Part shown: positions 45,917 to 56,056 of the stretch, one piece after another
Position numbering within the stretch: the first letter of the stretch is position 1
Layout: each line of letters begins with the position of its first letter
Source of the DNA: Paenalicyclobacillus macrosporangiidus
GTDB lineage: Bacteria > Bacillota > Bacilli > Alicyclobacillales > Alicyclobacillaceae
DNA length: 64,000 nt
NCBI RefSeq assembly: GCF_900116805.1
Contig: NZ_FPBV01000013.1
Location: 47,271 to 111,270 of the forward strand
Reading direction: 5' to 3'
Made by a program: the position numbers and the translations under genes
The notes under the pieces: generated by a model
Databases searched by the model: none
What the model saw: the letters and a program-made list of their open reading frames with translations, nothing else
What the model was told of the DNA's origin: nothing

Positions 45917-48900
45917 GTTTGTAGGGTACCTATGAGGATTGGAAACGCGTTCCTCCTGCAGCTGCTCCGCCGTGGTTCGAAGTTTGTAGGGTACCTATGA
46001 GGATTGGAAACTCATGACAAACGGGCGTCACTTGGACGCCCGTTCCTCAGTTTGTAGGGTACCTATGAGGATTGGAAACCGCTTCGGCCGCTCCGGTGCC
46101 TTCTGCTGTCCCGCTGGGTTTGTAGGGTACCTATGAGGATTGGAAACCGGATGATGTTCGCGAATCGCAACAAACGGCCTGAGTTTGTAGGGTACCTATG
46201 AGGATTGGAAACCTGCTCTACGACTTGCACCATATCCACTACCCCCTTACAGTTTGTAGGGTACCTATGAGGATTGGAAACTAGTGCAGTCGTTCCCCGC
46301 GCGTGGGGCGCTCTGCCTTGTTTGTAGGGTACCTATGAGGATTGGAAACAGTGCCCCGCATGGGCGCAAGAATGGAGGCAACCAAGTTTGTAGGGTACCT
46401 ATGAGGATTGGAAACACTGGTGTCTACCACGGCCCAGTTAATGTCAAATCGTTTGTAGGGTACCTATGAGGATTGGAAACAGGATATGGCCCAAGAATTT
46501 GATGGGTCATGTTTCGTTTGTAGGGTACCTATGAGGATTGGAAACCGTTGCCGACCGTGATTTCTAATAGACTCTTAGATTGTTTGTAGGGTACCTATGA
46601 GGATTGGAAACTAATAGCCGAACAGCATCAGCATCGGGTCGTGGATCATGATGTTTGTAGGGTACCTATGAGGATTGGAAACACGAGATCGCCCCGACAC
46701 TGCCGCAGGACCTCATTGTGTTTGTAGGGTACCTATGAGGATTGGAAACACCTCTGATTCGAGCGTCATCGAGTAGGACTTGGGGAAGAGTTTGTAGGGT
46801 ACCTATGAGGATTGGAAACTACCCGCGCTGTGCAGCGGTGCCGCGCTCACGGTCGTTTGTAGGGTACCTATGAGGATTGGAAACTCCCGTTTAACTGCCA
46901 CGACTGCCTGCCGCTTGGCTCTGGTTTGTAGGGTACCTATGAGGATTGGAAACCCACGGTGTCTGTGGATAAACAAGCGCTGTAGGGGGTGGCAAGTTTG
47001 TAGGGTACCTATGAGGATTGGAAACTCCGAGATGAATGCGGCAATCTGCTCTCCCTGCTCCGTTTGTAGGGTACCTATGAGGATTGGAAACCAGGATCAC
47101 GAGGTCGATCAGGTCGTCGGCGTCGTGAGTTTGTAGGGTACCTATGAGGATTGGAAACTGAAGTACGTGGCCAACTCAACGGCGCCGGACCAGGCTGTTT
47201 GTAGGGTACCTATGAGGATTGGAAACAGGTTCGCGATCTCGACCGCGTGCTGCGCCACTGTGTTTGTAGGGTACCTATGAGGATTGGAAACGCCAGAAAA
47301 TGAGCGCCGTCGTATTCGGCGGCATATACTTGTTTGTAGGGTACCTATGAGGATTGGAAACAGTCCGTGACCTGGAACGCCTCGAACGTCCGATTCCGTT
47401 TGTAGGGTACCTATGAGGATTGGAAACTCGCGCTCCTCCATGGAGGTAAGTCGGGGTGCATCCTGTTTGTAGGGTACCTATGAGGATTGGAAACTTGATG
47501 TCTCGAAGCCCATCGACTGGACTCCTATGAGTTTGTAGGGTACCTATGAGGATTGGAAACTGGAACACCCTCACCGCCCCGTCCGACCCAACTGACTCGT
47601 TTGTAGGGTACCTATGAGGATTGGAACCCCCGTCAAAGTCCAGTATTGACGCGGATTTTTATGCGTTTGTAGGGTACCTATGAGGATTGGAAACGCTTTC
47701 TGATGCTGATTATACATGCCTTGCGTGATAAGTTTGTAGGGTACCTATGAGGATTGGAAACCGGAACGCCAGCGCGCCGCGGCGATCATCACCGGTCGGT
47801 TTGTAGGGTACCTATGAGGATTGGAAACAAAGGTATCCCCAAGTTGGGAATACCCTGATGGCCGTGTTTGTAGGGTACCTATGAGGATTGGAAACAGCGC
47901 GGTTGGTATGGGCACGAAGGGTCGGCCCTAGTTTGTAGGGTACCTATGAGGATTGGAAACATGCGTCCAGTCGATGATCTGCACGCTCCAGCCAGCGTTT
48001 GTAGGGTACCTATGAGGATTGGAAACTCAAGGTACATGCGCTTTGGATGCCCTGCGCGGCTCCGTTTGTAGGGTACCTATGAGGATTGGAAACCATAACA
48101 TCATATAGGAGCAGTGTAGTCATTCGTCGTTTGTAGGGTACCTATGAGGATTGGAAACCGGAACGCCAGCGCGCCGCGGCGATCATCACCGGTCGGTTTG
48201 TAGGGTACCTATGAGGATTGGAAACTCCAATCCGCGAGTTCCTGGTCGAACACCGCCATCGTTTGTAGGGTACCTATGAGGATTGGAAACTCGTCCATCG
48301 CGACTCTGATCGGCCTGGGGATCGCCATCAGTTTGTAGGGTACCTATGAGGATTGGAAACCGCTTTGTCCACGCGATACCTACCCAACCAGCCACAACAC
48401 GTTTGTAGGGTACCTATGAGGATTGGAAACGACAGCCTTCCCCTGGCCTCCGGCACGTCCGATTGGGTTTGTAGGGTACCTATGAGGATTGGAAACGCCA
48501 GTTCGATCTGCGTATGCTCGCACCGGGGATGCGTTTGTAGGGTACCTATGAGGATTGGAAACTCCCACCCCAGGAGCGCCGCTGCCTCGGCCACACCGTT
48601 TGTAGGGTACCTATGAGGATTGGAAACGCCTTCATGACAGCCGCGACGGTCGGATCCTGACTCGTTTGTAGGGTACCTATGAGGATTGGAAACAGGGTTC
48701 GGGCAGCCTGCCCCCGGTCTTCAGCACCGGGTTTGTAGGGTACCTATGAGGATTGGAAACTGTCCACCAGCGCCGTGATCTCCACCCGCAGCAGGGCGTT
48801 TGTAGGGTACCTATGAGGATTGGAAACTCAACGGTCATCGAAGCGTCAATCTGGGCGTCGAACATCAGGTTTGTAGGGTACCTATGAGGATTGGAAACTA

Positions 48901-50999
48901 GTCGGTAAGGCTCACATTGATGGTCGCGTTGGCCGAACGTTTGTAGGGTACCTATGAGGATTGGAAACCTACGAGGGCGAGTTCATCGGCTACGACCCCG
49001 ATGAGTTTGTAGGGTACCTATGAGGATTGGAAACCAGTTAGGATGATCTCCAGACGGGTGCCCACCCCCAGTTTGTAGGGTACCTATGAGGATTGGAAAC
49101 AGGCCGCGACGGGGGAACCGTACGAACGCTTCAGAAAGTTTGTAGGGTACCTATGAGGATTGGAAACATCTCCAGGATCGTCCTGCGTCCATTCATGAAC
49201 TGGTCAGTTTGTAGGGTACCTATGAGGATTGGAAACGCGTCCTGTACGACGCGGCCGCTGCCATCCAGCGTCGCAAGTTTGTAGGGTACCTATGAGGATT
49301 GGAAACGAGCTTCTACCGGCGGGCGGCTGGGCGAGGCAAGATGTTTGTAGGGTACCTATGAGGATTGGAAACTAGAGAAGCGCGGATATCCGAGGAGGAG
49401 AGGAGAGCGTTTGTAGGGTACCTATGAGGATTGGAAACTAAGCGAAACCGAGCGAAAAGGAGAGGTTGAAGGATGAGTTTGTAGGGTACCTATGAGGATT
49501 GGAAACCAAAACATCGAAAAAGTGACCGAGAACGAGGAAGCGCTAGTTTGTAGGGTACCTATGAGGATTGGAAACCGTCTTCTGCCCCGCGATGTCAGCG
49601 ACCGGGAGCGAACGTTTGTAGGGTACCTATGAGGATTGGAAACTAGAAGATAACGTGTTTCGCCTCATTCAGGGTTAGGCCGGTTTGTAGGGTACCTATG
49701 AGGATTGGAAACCGCAAGATCCAGCGTCTGCACTCTTCCTCATACTCGCCGTTTGTAGGGTACCTATGAGGATTGGAAACTTCGGCAACATGCCGGGCGT
49801 GGATGTCCAGGTCAAATCCGTTTGTAGGGTACCTATGAGGATTGGAAACTTCAAGGCCAACGGCCAGCTGAAAGACATGGCCGAGTTTGTAGGGTACCTA
49901 TGAGGATTGGAAACACAGCGATTTGACCGGCGGCAAAAACTAGGACGCCAGTTTGTAGGGTACCTATGAGGATTGGAAACCCGGGCGATGCGGTACTGGA
50001 TGGAGGACCGGACACTGTTTGTAGGGTACCTATGAGGATTGGAAACAACCATGAAAGGATGGTAGTTGGTTTCGTTGGCACAACAGTTTGTAGGGTACCT
50101 ATGAGGATTGGAAACCAGACCTCGACCACAGCCTCACCCGTACTCGTCACACGGTTTGTAGGGTACCTATGAGGATTGGAAACCTGGTATAGCTCCAGGC
50201 TCCACGTCAGCCCGTACCGTTTGTAGGGTACCTATGAGGATTGGAAACCGCAAAAGCGGCACTCACGAAGGATGGTTTGCCATGTTTGTAGGGTACCTAT
50301 GAGGATTGGAAACTCGTAAGTGCGGCTGGCGCAAGCCTTGCGGCTGGCCTGGGGTTTGTAGGGTACCTATGAGGATTGGAAACGAGTACCCTTTTCGTTC
50401 GTACTCGCGGGCGACCAGGTTTGTAGGGTACCTATGAGGATTGGAAACGACGGATAGGATACATATACCATACGGAGGACGGCGTTTGTAGGGTACCTAT
50501 GAGGATTGGAAACAACCACGACTCATGAGTGTCCGTCGCCAGCTTCGACGTTTGTAGGGTACCTATGAGGATTGGAAACCCCCGAAAATCGGCACCGCCA
50601 GCGGCATCGTAGCCGGTTTGTAGGGTACCAATGAGGATTGGAAACGGACCGTCGAGCATGATGATCGGCACTGTGCGACGCCGCACCTTTGTGGGGTACC
50701 TATGACGATTGGCCCCCCATCTCTCGTCGTGTCGCACCCACACTTCCCGCGGTTGTAGGTTCCACGAGGATTGGAAACTGAAGATTGAACATATCGAGAC
50801 GTTGCAAAACTATGAACTTGGCAATATCCTGTTTGTAGGGTACCTATGAGGATTGAAAACACCTGGACGGGGTGCGCCGCAACCTGGGCCCATACGTTTG
50901 TAGAGTACCTATAAGGATTGGAAACATCCGGATTCTCCCATTTTGTCTTTCGCTCCCACTTCCTGGGGCGTTTGTAGGGGGTGCTGAGGAGTGGAGACG
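45917..50999 (+). CRISPR. CRISPR array 1, about 76 repeats
   Basis: A 30-nt repeat beginning GTTTGTAGGGTACCTATGAG and ending GATTGGAAAC recurs about every 66-67 nt, with 34-38 nt spacers. Seventy-one units are perfect or nearly so (the unit at 47599 ends GGAACC and the one at 50616 has an internal T-to-A change). The last five units (about 50687, 50750, 50831, 50896, 50970) are progressively degenerate, which marks the leader-distal end. One spacer is duplicated exactly (47762-47798 and 48159-48195). The repeat 3' end resembles the ATTGAAAC-type crRNA handle made by Cas6. No genes lie inside; open frames reading the repeat are artefacts. Confidence 0.99.
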
Positions 51000-51198
51000 C
51001 GAATGTGGAGGGCCGAATCTCGGTGTAGCTGGTATGGGTTTGTGGAGGGCGTGTTGAGATACGTCATGGCGGCCTCGGTGTTCTTTGACATGCTTTGGAG
51101 GGAGAGGCAGTCTAGTTCTGGTGCATATGCAGAACGTTGCACTTACGCTGCGGTGGCCCGCTGCAAAAATTTTATTCAAAGTGCGAATGTGCACAGGA
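51000..51198 (+). other. Decayed array end and cas upstream region
   Basis: A further fossil unit (GTTTGTGGAGGGCGTGTTGA at 51038-51057) is recognisable one period after the last degenerate repeat. The rest has no gene and becomes AT-rich toward the cas promoter. Confidence 0.5.
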
Positions 51199-51227
51199 TA
51201 GACAAGCCCCTACAATTTTAGTATGAT
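51199..51227 (+). promoter_or_regulatory. Candidate promoter of the cas operon
   Basis: TAGACA (51199-51204) and TATGAT (51222-51227) are separated by 17 nt, each one mismatch from the sigma-A consensus, 110 nt before cas6. Confidence 0.5.
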
Positions 51228-51336
51228 GACTACATAAATGGTGTTCCAATCCACGTGTTCTTTAGGGCATGGCTTCGCCGATGTGGTTTGGTTCCTTGAT
51301 GAAATACGTGGTGAGATGGACGGTGGGTGAACGGAT

Positions 51337-52161
51337 GTGCGATTGACGCTGACTTTACGAGCCCTTGGTGGCCGCGAGGAGATCACCGTCCCACTCACGT
51401 ACAATGAGTTTGTACAGGCAGCCATCTACAACATGCTTCCGCCTGATTTCTCGTCTTTCCTTCACAATACAGGATACATATTCGCGAAGCGAGTTTTCCG
51501 TTTCTTCACCTTTTCGAGGCTACTCGGACGGTACGAACTCCTGCGAGATAGAGGATGTATTCGGTTTCGCGGGCCTGTGAGACTCGTGGTGGTTTCTCCT
51601 TTGCAGGAGATGGTGGATGCCATTCACGGGAGACTTCTTCGTGAAGGAACATTGCGTCTTGGGGCAGAGGTGCTGGAACTCACCGAAGTGGCTTCCGCGG
51701 TGCAAACCGTAGAGGACTCCCGCCTATGGGTACATACCTTGTCTCCGATCACGGTATATTCCACGATGTTGCGTCCAGATGGGCGAAAATACACCGTATA
51801 TTTCGATCCGCACGAATCGGCTTTCTCGGAGGCGATACGGGAGAACTTGCGGAGAAAGCTGATGGTGGCTCGCGATGCACTGGGCGCCACGGTGGATGTT
51901 CCTTTGGATCCGCTGGATTTCGAGATCCTTCCTGTCGGTCGCATGCAGAAATCCGTTGTGACCTACAAAGGTGTCAGCGTACAGGCATTCTCTGGCCGCT
52001 TTCAACTCCAGGGGCCACCGGCGATTCTGTCGTGGGCTCTTGAATTTGGATTAGGGAGCAAGAATAGCCAGGGGTTTGGGTGCGTCGAACCACTGCCGCG
52101 TGATGTTCGTAGGGAGGGAGGGCGGATACGTGCTCATCGAACAGCTTATCCGCTTGGGTAG
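51337..52161 (+). CDS. cas6: Cas6 pre-crRNA endoribonuclease
   Basis: Cuts the CRISPR transcript within each repeat to give crRNAs. A 274-residue RAMP protein with two ferredoxin-like halves. The hallmark C-terminal glycine-rich loop is LEFGLGSKNSQGFGCVEPL. Preceding strands include YKGVSVQAFSGRFQLQGPP, and the N-terminal NEFVQAAIYNML is typical of Cas6. The start is GTG 51337. It overlaps cas8b by 32 nt. It is the first gene of the operon, directly downstream of array 1. Confidence 0.93.
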   Translation: MRLTLTLRALGGREEITVPLTYNEFVQAAIYNMLPPDFSSFLHNTGYIFAKRVFRFFTFSRLLGRYELLRDRGCIRFRGPVRLVVVSPLQEMVDAIHGRLLREGTLRLGAEVLELTEVASAVQTVEDSRLWVHTLSPITVYSTMLRPDGRKYTVYFDPHESAFSEAIRENLRRKLMVARDALGATVDVPLDPLDFEILPVGRMQKSVVTYKGVSVQAFSGRFQLQGPPAILSWALEFGLGSKNSQGFGCVEPLPRDVRREGGRIRAHRTAYPLG

Positions 52162-54250
52162 GCCGTTTGTGGAAGGGGGCCTGGCACCGGCCCAGATTCT
52201 CGATCAGGTATCGGATGTGGGGGAACCAGAGGCAAAGGGGTTCCTGCAGCGGGTCGTCATTGTGGAAGTCGATTTGCCCACCAGCCGGACTGCCGTGGGC
52301 CGGAGCGAATGGGTGTTTCGCCGTTTACAGACGCAAGGCAAAAAGACGGTCGAAGTGGTGGAGCCCGACATCGAGCGAGCCAGGACGGCACCATTCGTCA
52401 TTCCTGCCGGCGGGAATCCTGTGGTGCCGCAGGGACGGTACGGGATTCCTGCATATCTCTTCTATGACAAAAATGCGCAGGCGTTTCGAGAGTCTGTTCA
52501 ACATGTGGTTCGGTTCTTACAAGGGCGCATGGAACGGACTACATTTTTGAAACGGGATTGGGCTCCTCAGATAGATCTGACGAATGTGGCGGAGCAGATT
52601 TACGCCTTCTTTCGCAAGGGCTTCGAAGACGACGGCAAGTGCAATGGGCTTCTGATTCTCGCTTTGGTGGGGCCTGATGCACTGTATCGATACGAGCCTC
52701 TCGGGTATGTGCCGCGTCCTGGTGATGAAGGGATTGTCCGGACGAGCGAACTGTACCCGGATCGCGTCATTGTTGCGGATCTTGCCCGCATTGCAGAGCT
52801 GTTTTGGGAGTCGAAGATCGCAGAAGGTGAAGAGAAGGGCAGACGCACGGGCACTGGTGCGATGTGTTCCATCTGCAACAAACGCGGCGATGTCATATCC
52901 GCATATTCGAAGGCGTGGAACTGGTTCACGACGACGTGGGTGGCGCCTCTGCCGGCGGGGTTGGACGATTCGAACTTGGTGGACGGTGTCGCGCTTTGCA
53001 CCGACTGTTACCGTGCCCTCACGTATGGAAGTCGACTGTTTGACCGGCTTACCCAGCGCCTCCCGGCGGCGTTGGCCCGGGAAGTGTTTGCTCCAGCGAC
53101 GAGTGGCTATGCCGTGCATCAAGGCAGGTCCGGTGGCGGGGAGGAGCTTCCAACCGTGTACGGTGGCGTGCTGGCGCTCCCGCTCTTGGATGACGTTTTG
53201 GCGGATGAGATGACCCGCCGTGCGTTCGTCCGGAGGTTGTCACGCATGGCATCCGGTTCGACGTATGCCGGCGAGCGGGGGCGTGATTTGCACCTGAAAA
53301 CCATCACGGGGTTGGAGATGTGGTTACCGGATTTGGACGAGAGCCGGCAGTACGGACTCACGGTTCTGTACTATTCGGGAGATCCGGGACGTGCAGACAT
53401 ACACCTGCGCGGTGTGGTGGATGACGTGATGCCGACCGTGGCAGCGGTTGTCGACGACGTGGTACACGACGTATATGACGCGAGTGTGGCACTCCGTGTG
53501 CGCGTCCTCGGGGAAGAGCGTGCGGATCGCATGAAGGAGCTGTTTCGTTCCCTCCCGGCTCTGCTGGCGCGCGCGTATGGACCCTCGCACATCTGGGCGA
53601 CGCTTGCGGCTGCGTTGCACGGTGAGCCGCTGAGCCGCAAAGCATTCGTACGCCTTGTCGCGTACCGGTTGCGCGATTTGACCGCTCGATACACGCAGCA
53701 TCTGGGGCATCTGCGCGATGAGGTACTGTTTTTCCTGTACTTCGACCAGTTTCTCGCGCGGTACAGGGAGCGCGTGTCAAGAAAGGGGGAGGTGCGCGTC
53801 ATGAGGGATTGGCAGACGCTCATCGAGATGTTGGACGCGGCGAAACAACAGCCGCCGGCATTGGAAGGTCACGAAGAACTGGGTTTTGCAGCTGGGTATT
53901 TCATGCGCGAATTTGGCAGGCGTTACTATGCGCGAACAGAGAAGGATTTCCTTGAAACGCGCGTCATCACGTTCGGGAATCAGGTGACGCCGGAGGTCAT
54001 TTTGAAATATGGCCTGTTGCAGGTCAAACCCCAAGCGGCACGCCATCGCATTGGCGTATGGGATTTGGAGCTTCTCCTGGGGAGTGTCATGGCAGGATTT
54101 CTGCAGTACAAAGAAGCGCTCGCCAAGCAACCGGACGAATTTCTTGCTGCGTTTTGGGCGGGATATTGTTTGCATCGCCCGGAGAAGGTCCAGGAAGGTG
54201 AGAAAGCGTCGAGCGGTGCCGAGGAACGGGATGTCTCACAGACCGGTTGA
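52130..54250 (+). CDS. cas8b: Cas8b/Csh1, large subunit of type I-B Cascade
   Basis: A 706-residue subtype-defining subunit of the interference complex, expected to recognise the PAM. The TM1802/Csh1-like features are a central zinc-binding pair of C-X2-C motifs (MCSICNKRGD and LCTDCYRAL, about residues 244-288) and a long helical C-terminal half (EEL/MREFGRRYYARTEKDFLETR). It is too diverged for residue-level claims about PAM contacts. GTG 52130 follows AGGGAGGGAGG and lies within the end of cas6. The order cas6-cas8b-cas7-cas5-cas3 confirms the assignment. Confidence 0.88.
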   Translation: MLIEQLIRLGRPFVEGGLAPAQILDQVSDVGEPEAKGFLQRVVIVEVDLPTSRTAVGRSEWVFRRLQTQGKKTVEVVEPDIERARTAPFVIPAGGNPVVPQGRYGIPAYLFYDKNAQAFRESVQHVVRFLQGRMERTTFLKRDWAPQIDLTNVAEQIYAFFRKGFEDDGKCNGLLILALVGPDALYRYEPLGYVPRPGDEGIVRTSELYPDRVIVADLARIAELFWESKIAEGEEKGRRTGTGAMCSICNKRGDVISAYSKAWNWFTTTWVAPLPAGLDDSNLVDGVALCTDCYRALTYGSRLFDRLTQRLPAALAREVFAPATSGYAVHQGRSGGGEELPTVYGGVLALPLLDDVLADEMTRRAFVRRLSRMASGSTYAGERGRDLHLKTITGLEMWLPDLDESRQYGLTVLYYSGDPGRADIHLRGVVDDVMPTVAAVVDDVVHDVYDASVALRVRVLGEERADRMKELFRSLPALLARAYGPSHIWATLAAALHGEPLSRKAFVRLVAYRLRDLTARYTQHLGHLRDEVLFFLYFDQFLARYRERVSRKGEVRVMRDWQTLIEMLDAAKQQPPALEGHEELGFAAGYFMREFGRRYYARTEKDFLETRVITFGNQVTPEVILKYGLLQVKPQAARHRIGVWDLELLLGSVMAGFLQYKEALAKQPDEFLAAFWAGYCLHRPEKVQEGEKASSGAEERDVSQTG

Positions 54251-54356
54251 CCGTTACCGCATGACACCGATGGACGGGGATGGCACGCGGATCCAGACCG
54301 GTATTTCAACTGAATTCAACTGAATCATACATACCATGGGGAGGAGTATGCACGAG

Positions 54357-55316
54357 ATGGCTGTGCGCAGCGGAGAGTTGCTGTTTGTAAAGAGTGTGAA
54401 AGACGGGATCCCGAATCGCGATCCGCTGAATGACAGCGACGCACGTCGCCTGTTTGACGAGGAGGACGGGCGCATCTCCTTGTCCGATGTGAGCATCAAG
54501 CGCGACGTGCGCGACTATGTCTTGGCTCGGTATCCGGATGGCGGGCCCGAGAAGAATTGTTTTATCTTCGTCCGCGAAGAAAAGACGGAGGACGGCAAAC
54601 TGCTGGGACGAGGAAGTCTGGCTGCCGGAATTCAGAGTGCCTCCGGCCGCAGTGGATCCATGGAGACCGTGTTGAAGCAGAGTGCCTTTGATGTTCGCGT
54701 GTTTGGGGCCGTCTACAGCGTCGCCAAGCAGTCGTTCCAGGTGACGGGACCGGTTCAGTTTGGATGGGCCCACTCACTCCATCCGGTGGAAACCCGGTAC
54801 GTGCAAGGCACGGTGGTGATGCCCAGCGCCGACGTCACGAAGAAAAACGACAGTGATGCGTCAGAAGGAAAGCAGCAAGGCACCATCTGGACAACCTATA
54901 CCTTGCCATTTGCGGTTTTTCTGATGCCAGGCGTGATCAATGCGCAATTGGCCGTCCAGACGGGGATGTCGGAAGCGGACGTGGATCTGCTGCTCGAGGC
55001 GTTGTGGAAGGGCACCCAGTATCGGCAGGCACGAGGGCGTGGCCTGCAACAGCCCCTTTTCCTCCTGCATGTGGAATACTCGGATCCCTTCTTCCGCATT
55101 GGTTATCTCGACGAGTACGTGCGTCTTCTCCCCGAAAGAGATGTGTGGCGCTCGCCTCATCCTCCCACCTCGGTATCGGAAGTCACTCTCGATGTCACGC
55201 GGCTTGCAGAGGTTTTGCAGATGCACCGGGATCGCATTGCACGCGTTCGTGTGTGGGTGCATTCGTCCCTGGCTGTTCGTGGCGAGTTGATTGGAGAAAA
55301 GCCGCCGTTGTGGTGA
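54357..55316 (+). CDS. cas7: Cas7 (Csh2), Cascade backbone subunit
   Basis: A 319-residue RAMP that polymerises along the crRNA spacer. The N-terminal family signature is clear: LLFVKSVKDGIPNRDPLNDS, then RISLSDVSIKRDVRDYVLAR. PVQFGWAHSLHPVETRYVQG and the C-terminal GTQYRQARGRGLQQPLFLLH also fit Csh2. ATG 54357 gives a 10-nt spacing from GGGGAGGAG; ATG 54348 and 54336 in frame are possible. A 106-nt gap after cas8b is the only sizeable break between the interference genes. Confidence 0.92.
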   Translation: MAVRSGELLFVKSVKDGIPNRDPLNDSDARRLFDEEDGRISLSDVSIKRDVRDYVLARYPDGGPEKNCFIFVREEKTEDGKLLGRGSLAAGIQSASGRSGSMETVLKQSAFDVRVFGAVYSVAKQSFQVTGPVQFGWAHSLHPVETRYVQGTVVMPSADVTKKNDSDASEGKQQGTIWTTYTLPFAVFLMPGVINAQLAVQTGMSEADVDLLLEALWKGTQYRQARGRGLQQPLFLLHVEYSDPFFRIGYLDEYVRLLPERDVWRSPHPPTSVSEVTLDVTRLAEVLQMHRDRIARVRVWVHSSLAVRGELIGEKPPLW

Positions 55317-55327
55317 GGAGTTGGGCG

Positions 55328-56056
55328 ATGAATCTGCTCGTCTTCGACTTGCACGGAAGCCTGGCACACTTTCGCAGACCGGATACGACTGCGACCCACG
55401 CGTCTTATCCGTTCATCACGCGAACGGCCTTGCGGGGGTTGCTCGCCGCTGTTTTGGGTCTGGATGCGTTCGAAGGAGAGGCGTGGACAGGGATTCAATT
55501 GCTGTCTCCGATCCGCACGTCGGTACAAGAGATGTCGATGCTGGGCAAGGGTTTCTTGACCACTGGCCCTGCGATGAATCGTCCCACTGCGATTGAGCTG
55601 GTGGTCAACCCCGCCTACCGCATCTATTATCATGGCGTGTGGCAGGATGAGCTGGCGAGTCGCATTCGCGAAGGGCGCAGCCACTACCACACGTATCTGG
55701 GGAGCGCGTATTGCCTCACGAAGCCGGTGTATGTGGGCGAGTGGAATGCGCCGGAAGTCGAGCTCGATGGCGACCGCGTCTATGTGACACGCACCGTGTT
55801 GCCTACACATGTTGTCGCCAGGATTGTCACGCGCCCATCGGGTGATGGCCTTGAATCGAATGAACGAGGCATTCAGCAGTATGGACGGGTCGGAGGCGTG
55901 CACTATGAGTATCTGGGAGAGCGGAAGTTCCGTGGCGCCGTGCACTTGGTGTACGAAAAGCAGGGCAAGCCGATTGCTTTCGTGCCCGAGCGAGAGCCGC
56001 TGTCACCACCGGTGCGCTTTGCCATGACGGAAGACGAGGTGATCTGCCTGTGGTGA
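55328..56056 (+). CDS. cas5: Cas5b, crRNA 5'-handle-binding Cascade subunit
   Basis: A 242-residue RAMP. The N-terminal Cas5 signature is LLVFDLHGSLAHFRRPDTTA with FITRTALRGLLAAVLGLDA. The body includes YRIYYHGVWQDELASRI and LGSAYCLTKPVYVGEW. It caps the 5' handle of the crRNA in Cascade. ATG 55328 is 12 nt after cas7. Its end overlaps the cas3 GTG, so they are coupled. Confidence 0.92.
   Translation: MNLLVFDLHGSLAHFRRPDTTATHASYPFITRTALRGLLAAVLGLDAFEGEAWTGIQLLSPIRTSVQEMSMLGKGFLTTGPAMNRPTAIELVVNPAYRIYYHGVWQDELASRIREGRSHYHTYLGSAYCLTKPVYVGEWNAPEVELDGDRVYVTRTVLPTHVVARIVTRPSGDGLESNERGIQQYGRVGGVHYEYLGERKFRGAVHLVYEKQGKPIAFVPEREPLSPPVRFAMTEDEVICLW

Noticed and set aside
45917..50999. Small open frames in the arrays with repeated peptides such as VCRVPMRIGN or FPILIGTLQT
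   Set aside because: They are translations of the CRISPR repeat in different frames, not protein repeats.
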